DNA from: Epichloe hybrida
Lineage: Eukaryota > Ascomycota > Sordariomycetes > Hypocreales > Clavicipitaceae
DNA: 64,000 bases
Reading direction: 5' to 3'
Assembly (NCBI GenBank): GCA_019022495.1
Contig: JAFEKR010000002.1
Location: forward strand, 2,418,001-2,482,000
This document shows positions 57,800-64,000 of the stretch, in pieces. The stretch's first letter is position 1. The number at the start of each line of letters is the position of its first letter. The translations under genes and the position numbers were made by a program. The notes under the pieces are model-generated. The model searched no databases. It saw only the letters and a program-made list of their open reading frames with translations, and was not told the DNA's origin.

Positions 57800-59588
57800 A
57801 GCTTATATCTTATTTATTATTTTACTAAGTATAATTCTTTTTTTAAACTTTTGCTTTATCTTATTTAGGTAAAGGTCTAGGGGGGGGATATAGGTTTTAA
57901 CTTCTAGCTAAGTAATTAGTATAGCCTTAAACGCTCTAGCTATAGTTTAGAGGTAGGTTAATTAGTTTACTATAAAACTTCTAACTATTCCTTATGGTTT
58001 TCCTCCCTTCTTAGTTAGGGTATAGTAAGCGCTTACCCTATAGGTAAGAATAGGCTAGACTACCTATATATATATAAGCTAGGCATCTCTAAAGCTAATG
58101 CCCTATGCTAACGCTACTAATGTAAAGAGTATAAGCTACTACTAGGCTAGTTTTCCCTTAAGGATATTCTTATAAGCGCTTTAGTTAAGTTTCTTATTTA
58201 CTTATACCCTAAGGAATTAGTATACCTTTATTAGCGCTATCTCCTCTATACTAAGCTAGACCCTAGCCTATAGGGGCCTATAGGCCTTACTAAAGTGTAT
58301 AAGTTTAGTTTTTACTAGGTTAAACTTTACTCCTACCTCCTTTGCCTATTCCTTATAGATTTTCTAAGTAGCCTTAAGTTTTCTCTAGGTTTACACTATG
58401 TTTTTACTAAATACTATAATGTTTATATTATTAGCAAATCTAATTACTACTATGCCTAGGATAGCTTAGAGGCATATGTAAAGTTCTATAGAGTAAAGGA
58501 GAAAGAGAATTAGTAAAAGAGGAGATTCTTATAGGGTGCTAGCCTTAATCTTAAAGGGTCTAGAGAGTCCCCTATTAAAGCTAAGCTAGCTTATTCTATT
58601 TGCTAGGAAGCTTTATATTATAGCTATTAGCTAGTAAGGGATTCCTATTAGGATTAGTAAGTAAATTAGGTATAGGTAGCTAACTCTATTAAAAGTAAAT
58701 AAGATATCTATCTAGGTAAGTAAGGTAATTTTACCCTTACCCTAGGCCTCTCTTACACACTTTACTAAGACCTTAATTGTAGTCTCTATTAACTTATTTA
58801 TTCTATTCCCTATCTATAGTTCTAGGAGAAGTCCTTTTACCTTAGTAAAGGCTATAAGTTACTTTATAATTACTACTTCTATGATTTTTCCTATAATATT
58901 TAGTAAGGAGATAGGCCTCTAAGCGTTAGCCCTCCTTATCTCTTTTATTATCTTGCCTAGTTTCCTAATTACTACTACTCTAGTGGTCTAGAATTAAGCT
59001 AGGAAATACCTTACTTTAAGGATAGCGTTTAGGAGCTAGACTATAGCTTCTTTTACTAGCTTATTACAGGCCTTAATAAGGCCTGCTAGGAGCTTATTAT
59101 TACCTAGTGCTTTCTAGCTAGCTATATCTAATATAATATCTAATATCTTTTCTAGTCTAAACTAGTTATTATCTAGGAATAGTGCGTTATCTAGCTCTAG
59201 GAAGGTAAGGTCTAGGATTTAGGAGAGGTCTACTATAAGCTTAGGGAAGAACCTTAGTGCTAGCACGCTTGCTTTATCCTTGTGTGTGGTAGCTAGGTTT
59301 AGGTTGTTTTTAGTCCTTTCTAGCTCTAGTAGCCTAGGTAGTTCTAGGGGGGCCTAGCTTTAGAGCTAGGCCTATCTCTCTAGTCTTTACACTCCCCTAT
59401 CCTTTCTCTATGTGTTAGCCTTTTATAGGGCGTCTTTTCACGCGTTTTTTCTCTTAGTTCTAATAACCTGTTCTTAGTCCTTGTCTGCCTTAGTATAGGC
59501 TTGCTAGTTTGCTTCCGTCCTCCGTTGTCTCTATTGTCTCTTCGCCTATCTGGCTCTAGCGACCGCCTCTTTAGCTGTCCTTGACCAC
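57800..59588 (-). mobile_element. Dead non-LTR retrotransposon (LINE, Tad-like) reverse transcriptase relic
   Basis: Minus-strand translation gives RT motifs in order despite stops. LGKIIKEIRRANA then RPISLLNIIGKIIEVVIIK lie near 58870-58975. GNRINKLIETTIKVLVKCVREA then a TAG in place of Trp lies near 58735-58810, followed by FNRVSYLYLIYLL. The fungal LINE signature LEVKTYIPPLDLYLN is at about 57860-57905. The right end at 59588 is abrupt, with a GC-normal stretch (59400-59588) that is probably the segment just before the RT domain; no endonuclease domain is visible, so the copy is 5'-truncated or interrupted. The 3' boundary to the left of 57800 is unknown. Confidence 0.8.
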
Positions 59589-60196
59589 AGCTTTAATATA
59601 ATAGGATTATTATAATTTACTAGTAAATATTATATAATTTAAATACCTATTATAACTATATTCTAAAGTACTTAATTATAGGTATTTAAACTCTCCTAAA
59701 TTTATTAGACTAATAATTAAATCCTTTTCTTTCTTAAATTACTTCTTAAAGCTTACTATAAGTAATAGCTTAATAATAATAAGATTAGTATTATTTAAGA
59801 TATTCTTAAAAGCTTTATTTCTATATTTATAAGGAAATTCCTATAATATTAATAGTCTTTAAATACTATTAAAAACTAATATAAGTAGCTAAAAAGTATT
59901 TAATATACTTTTTATACTATAAAGAAAAGATTTAGTATAATATATAATAAATAAAATAAGTAGCTTTATATAAGTAAGTAAACTACTAATTATATCTCTT
60001 AAATATATAGAAGGTTTAGTAAATTTATTATAATAAAGCCTCTTATTATAAATAAAGCTATTATAAGAGAGAAGTAAGTAAAGGTTTTCTTAGAAGACTA
60101 TAAAGCTAGTAATATAGTTATTAAAGCTTAAGATACTAAAAGCTTTACTACTACTAAAAGAGTATAAGAAAAGTTATTAAAAAAAAGCTTTAATAA

Positions 60197-60317
60197 TGTC
60201 AGGTGCGCGCGCGTACGCGTGGCTTGATAATCAATTGTAAGGTGCGATGCAAGCGAGAGCTAGCATTGGTGAATCTTTTGGTTCAATAGCTTACCTGCAC
60301 ACCTTCAGGTTCTGACA
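60197..60317 (+). repeat. 5' terminal repeat of the TRIM-like element
   Basis: 121 bp with TG...CA ends. It contains GAGAGCTAGCATT (60255-60267), whose reverse complement AATGCTAGCTCTC follows just inside the element at 60320-60332, so the 5' end can fold back. Confidence 0.9.
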
Positions 60318-60690
60318 TTAATGCTAGCTCTCACAGGTCTTCTAGTGTGCTAGTCCTAGGTTCGAATTCTCGTGGGTGGGGCGTGCGCTAGGTCCTAGGT
60401 TTAATTCCTATAGCTGGAATTGAGACCTAACAGGTCTAGGTTTGAATTGCTAGGCTAGGTGCTTACGTTAGGCTCACAGGGCAGGTACAGGCGCACACCT
60501 GCATAAGGTCACGTGCACTAGGTGATGTATGGGCCTAGTTGTTGTGCGTACTAGGCCTTGGGGGTTCACAATTAGTTAGTTATCTCAGAGGCCACGGATG
60601 ACCGGGCCTAATCCAAGCTAAGGTTGCGTTGCTAGCCGCTAGCCAGTGGGGCCCTTGGCTCGGGGCGAGCCTTACGAGGGAAGGGATAAT

Positions 60691-60811
60691 TGTCAGGTGC
60701 GCGCGCGTACGCGTGGCTTGATAATCAATTGTAAGGTGCGATGCGAGCGAGAGCTAGCATTGGTGAATCTTTTGGTTCAATGGCTTACCTGCACACCTTC
60801 AGGTTCTGACA
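60691..60811 (+). repeat. 3' terminal repeat of the TRIM-like element
   Basis: Identical to the 5' copy except for G instead of A at two places (GATGCGAGCG; CAATGGCTT). Confidence 0.9.
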
Positions 60812-63359
60812 AATAAGTCTGAAGATAGTAAAATTAAGTCTTAAAGAAAAAATACTAATATATAATACCTTAATAATAAGGCTTATAATACTATTAAGCT
60901 TCTTAATAAAGATTCTCTCTTTAAGAATAATTAGTAGTATTAAAGTTAGTCTTAAAGTAATATTCTAGAGTAAAGCACTAATAATATAGCTATTTTCTTA
61001 ATACTAAACTTATAAAGCTCTTAATTAAGCTTTACTAAGGCTATACTTAATAGATTATAGCTAAATTTATTACTATAAAGTATATAAAAGCATTAAGCTA
61101 TAGTATAAGTAAATGTCATGGCTTGCACTAAAAGGTTAAGAACGAAGTGATAGCTAAGGCTATTACAGTCACTGCTAGATAAATACTAGCTAGGGGTAAG
61201 TGCATAAAGGTTTTAATCTCTAACCTAGCACTAATAATATATATAGTCTTTAATAAATACCTTACTTTATAAGTATATAGCTATCTTATAGCTAGCTAGC
61301 CTCTTTATTATTTATATAGCCTAAAGGTTCTCTAAAGACTTACTTTAATAAATATTTTATCTTTAACCTTTACGCTCCTAATATAATACCTCCCTTATAT
61401 ATAATTAACCTTAATTATAAAATAAGCTACTTACTTAGGGCGAAGTTACTATATTAGAGCTTTATAAGGAAAATAAGATAGGGTACCTTATATCTAGATA
61501 TATAGGTAAATAAAAAGAAATAATAATAATAATATTACTAATTAAAAATAACCCTAACTATTATAGTTAGTAATATTTAAATAGCAGCCTATATATAGCT
61601 TTACTATAATAAAATAAATATTATTACCTATTATATAGCTAGAAGAAAAAAAATAACCTATATTAATTTTTATAATAAGTTAAATAAATAAGGTACCTAA
61701 TGCTGGAGTTTTAAATAGTCTAACTAAAGGGCTTATATTATAGTTACTATAAGCTTATAGCTATTAGGTATATATACATTTAGTAATGCTAATAGTTATT
61801 ATTATAATTTATAAATTACCTATATATAATATATTAGATTACTTAAGGGGTCTAGGGATAATATAAAAGAGACTAATTTCCCTCCCTTTTATACTTTTCC
61901 TTTCTTTTATAATATCCCTTAACCTTATAAGTTACCCTTACTAGCTAAGTAATAGCTTTCTTATTACTATTACTTAGTAATTACTAATCTCTTTTAGTCC
62001 CTAATTATTATTATTATTTATCCTTATTTATCTTAGTTTTTACCTTTATTTAGCTTATAAGTTTATACTCTTATTAGCATAACTTCCTTATTTAGTCTAT
62101 TATAGCTAACTTATAGCTAGTTTACTATATTTAAGTCTTATACTTAAACTTTACCTTTATTAATACCTTAAGAAAATCTATTAACTAAGAAATCTCCTAT
62201 AAAGTCTCCTTAAAAGTAAACTTCTTTTAAAATCTTATTATAAGTTTATTATATCCTTATAGTGTCTTTATTACTAACTTACTACTAGTAAAATAACTTT
62301 AAAAAAGATTTTATATATATACTATTATTAGTAAGTAATAATATAAAATATCCTCCTAAAAAATAGTACTTATAAGATTTTAAGATACCTTATTAATAAA
62401 AAAACCTTCCTAGCTAAATATAATAAATCTTTAAGTATAACTTCTTTACTTACTTATTACTTCTTTATAGCTAATATTTAATAAGCTATTTAATAAAATA
62501 TACTTATTACTTCTAAAATAATAAAAACTATATTATAGTATATCTCTCTTAACTAGAATTTACCTAGTTAATACTAATATACTACTAGACTTTAGCTTAA
62601 ATTATATAGCTTTATAATAAGCTATTTAAACTTATTAAAGCTACTTCTAATAGTAGCTATTACTATTAAAATAAAGTAAGTATAATCCTATTTCCTAGAC
62701 ACTAGATTACTACTAACTTACTACTAGCCTATTATAAAAGTAAAGAAAAAGCTATAAAATACTATTCTAGTTTATAAAAATTCTAATAAGTATAGTTATA
62801 TTTACTATACTTAAATATTTACTAATATTACTTATAAGGTAAAATATAATAAATATACTATAATAGTATTACTAAGTAATACTATAAATTTAAAGACTTA
62901 GATTAATATTTTAAACTATCTTTACTTTATAGCTTAAAATATCCTAAAGGTAAGCTTTCTTAATATATATAGCTAATACTTAACTAACTTACTAGTAGTT
63001 TATACTAAATACTATTAATTTACTTAAATATATTAGTTTTATTAAGCTTCTTAGTATACTTTAAGTTTATATATATAAAGAGAGGGATTCTAATAATAAA
63101 GATACTTCTAAGGCCTCTTTCTTTATAGTTCTATAGCTATTACTAATAATAAGGGACTAGTAGTCTTAGGGGCTAACTCTATTATAAAGGGATAAGTACT
63201 TAGTAGCTATATAATAGATTATTTAAGTTATCTAAGTAAATTAACTTTATTTTCTAATATCTTTAGTATATTAAGTTATAAAATATAATTACCTTATATT
63301 AACTTTATTACTTAGCTATTACTTATAGTTATTAATAATTTCTCTAGTAATAAAATCCC

Positions 63360-63671
63360 TTTTTAATACCTAAGAATTCTCTAAAGTATTATAGCCTTTT
63401 TATTTAACTAGATATTTATAATACCTTTTATTATAGTAATATAAAATAATTCTCTTAACTTTAAACTCTTATTTATTATCTTTAATAGTATCTTATAGTA
63501 AGGATATATCTTTTATATTTATTAGGTCCCCTTTAAAAGGTTTAAGACTAGTAATATTAAATATATTATATAATTAAGTCCTAGGTAGTAATTTTAATTA
63601 ATATACTAATCTATAACTTCTAATTACCTTTTTAATCTTATAAGGGCTTAAATACTTTATAGCTAGCTTCC
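63360..63671 (-). mobile_element. Dead Gypsy (chromovirus) integrase C-terminus and chromodomain
   Basis: Minus-strand reading from 63671 gives KLAIKYLSPYKIKKVIRSYR (the conserved end of Gypsy integrase), then FNITSLKPFKGDLINIKD. The chromodomain EFKVKRIILYYYNKRYYKYL with VK-stop-KGY, Trp replaced by TAG, ends near 63365. Polymerase domains would lie beyond the right part of the window and cannot be seen. Upstream on this strand the frame meets the pentanucleotide array at 63680. Confidence 0.8.
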
Positions 63672-63679
63672 AGAGCATT

Positions 63680-63818
63680 GTTGTATTGTATTGTATTGTA
63701 TTTTTTGGCCCTTCGATGTATTGTATTGTATTGTATTGCCCTATGTATTGTATTGTGTATTGTATTGTATTAAAAATACAATACAATACAATACAATACA
63801 TATAATACAATGTATTAT
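63680..63818. repeat. (TTGTA)n array followed by its inverted (ATACA)n array
   Basis: TTGTA units run from 63680 to about 63770 with two interruptions, one being the word TTTTTTGGCCCTTCGATG. They switch to ATACA units at about 63776-63800, which are the reverse complement. The array can fold into a long hairpin and interrupts the Gypsy relic. Confidence 0.9.
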
Positions 63819-64000
63819 TAGGGAAAAAAAAGTGGAGTATTATATAAATTCATTATATAGTAGATTTTTTAAGTAATTTAATTATAGTATTCTTATTCTT
63901 ATATATAATTTAGTTATTTATTTAAAAATCTATAAAGTTTTAGCTTATTTATAAAAGTAAGCTTATTATAGATATTATATACCTTAATAAAGTAATTCTT

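Larger units (their letters stand above)
60197..60811. mobile_element. TRIM-like miniature LTR retroelement with intact target-site duplication
   Basis: Two direct 121-bp terminal repeats, 60197-60317 and 60691-60811, differ at only two bases. Each begins TGTCAG and ends CTGACA. The element is flanked on both sides by AATAA (60192-60196 and 60812-60816), a perfect 5-bp target duplication. Just inside the 3' repeat is a purine tract (GAGGGAAGGGATA, about 60676-60688) placed where a polypurine primer is expected. The 373-bp interior codes for nothing. Strand is inferred plus from the purine tract. The element is not RIP-altered although it sits in RIP-like DNA. Confidence 0.9.
55270..63999. repeat. 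AT-rich block of RIP-like dead repeats
   Basis: From about 55270 to the window end the DNA shifts abruptly to a low-GC sequence rich in TAG, CTA, TATA and TTAA words and almost free of CA/TG except in a few islands. No open frame over 70 codons occurs between 55.3 and 63.6 kb. Retroelement motifs survive with TGG codons turned into TAG, the mark of repeat-induced point mutation. GC-normal islands are 59400-59588 and the element at 60197-60811. Confidence 0.9.

Noticed and set aside
60350..60460. Repeated CTAGGTTTGAATT-like words inside the TRIM-like element as tRNA genes
   Set aside because: They resemble B boxes only; no cloverleaf and no A box. Better seen as interior sequence of the element.
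63680..63770. Possible telomeric repeat
   Set aside because: The unit is TTGTA, not TTAGGG, it is interrupted and it inverts; it is a microsatellite in a retroelement relic.
1..64000. CRISPR array or bacterial operons
   Set aside because: Introns, RIP and fungal gene content exclude a prokaryotic source; no regularly spaced repeats with unique spacers.

Overview
The window is nuclear DNA of a filamentous ascomycete. Genes have many short introns (49-162 nt, GT-AG plus one GC-AG). Recognisable products include BrlA (conidiation), glutamine-rich Spt20 (SAGA), Atg27, eIF2B-gamma, Arg8, glutamate decarboxylase, a Pex22-like protein and a fungal DUF7924 protein. The last ~9 kb is an AT-rich block of dead retroelements with the TpA-rich, stop-rich look of repeat-induced point mutation (RIP). 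Gene content and wording of the proteins fit Sordariomycetes, most likely Hypocreales; I cannot name the species. No secondary-metabolite backbone, tRNA, rRNA, CRISPR or telomere repeat was seen.

Layout. (1) 1-31.3 kb is mostly conserved housekeeping DNA: ufd2 (E4 ubiquitin ligase, cut by the left edge), a TRAF-type RING/zinc-finger protein, a dead adenylosuccinate synthetase copy, a membrane-anchored HSL-type alpha/beta hydrolase, glutamate decarboxylase convergent with acetylornithine aminotransferase, atg27, spt20, a pex22-like gene divergent from gcd1 (eIF2B-gamma), then brlA. brlA stands alone between 5.8 kb and 4.5 kb of gene-free DNA. (2) 35.8-47.1 kb is accessory: an F-box/LRR-like protein, a DOMON-cytochrome b561 protein, an EthD-like/enol-lactonase fusion hydrolase, a fragmented fungal transcription-factor pseudogene and an MFS transporter with a one-base frameshift. 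The last three look like a decaying catabolic or transport locus. (3) 47.7-49.8 kb holds nested inverted and direct repeats but no recognised transposase. (4) 51.0-55.0 kb has an NCS1 purine/cytosine permease and a frameshifted DUF7924 gene on the border of the AT block. (5) 55.3-64 kb is the RIP-like block, with a LINE reverse-transcriptase relic and a Gypsy integrase/chromodomain relic. Set into it is a GC-normal 615-bp element with 121-bp terminal direct repeats and a perfect 5-bp target-site duplication (TRIM-like, 60197-60811), which is the cleanest new element here.

Gene models were built by reading splice sites and checking frame continuity by hand. Family assignments rest on motif recognition without database searches.
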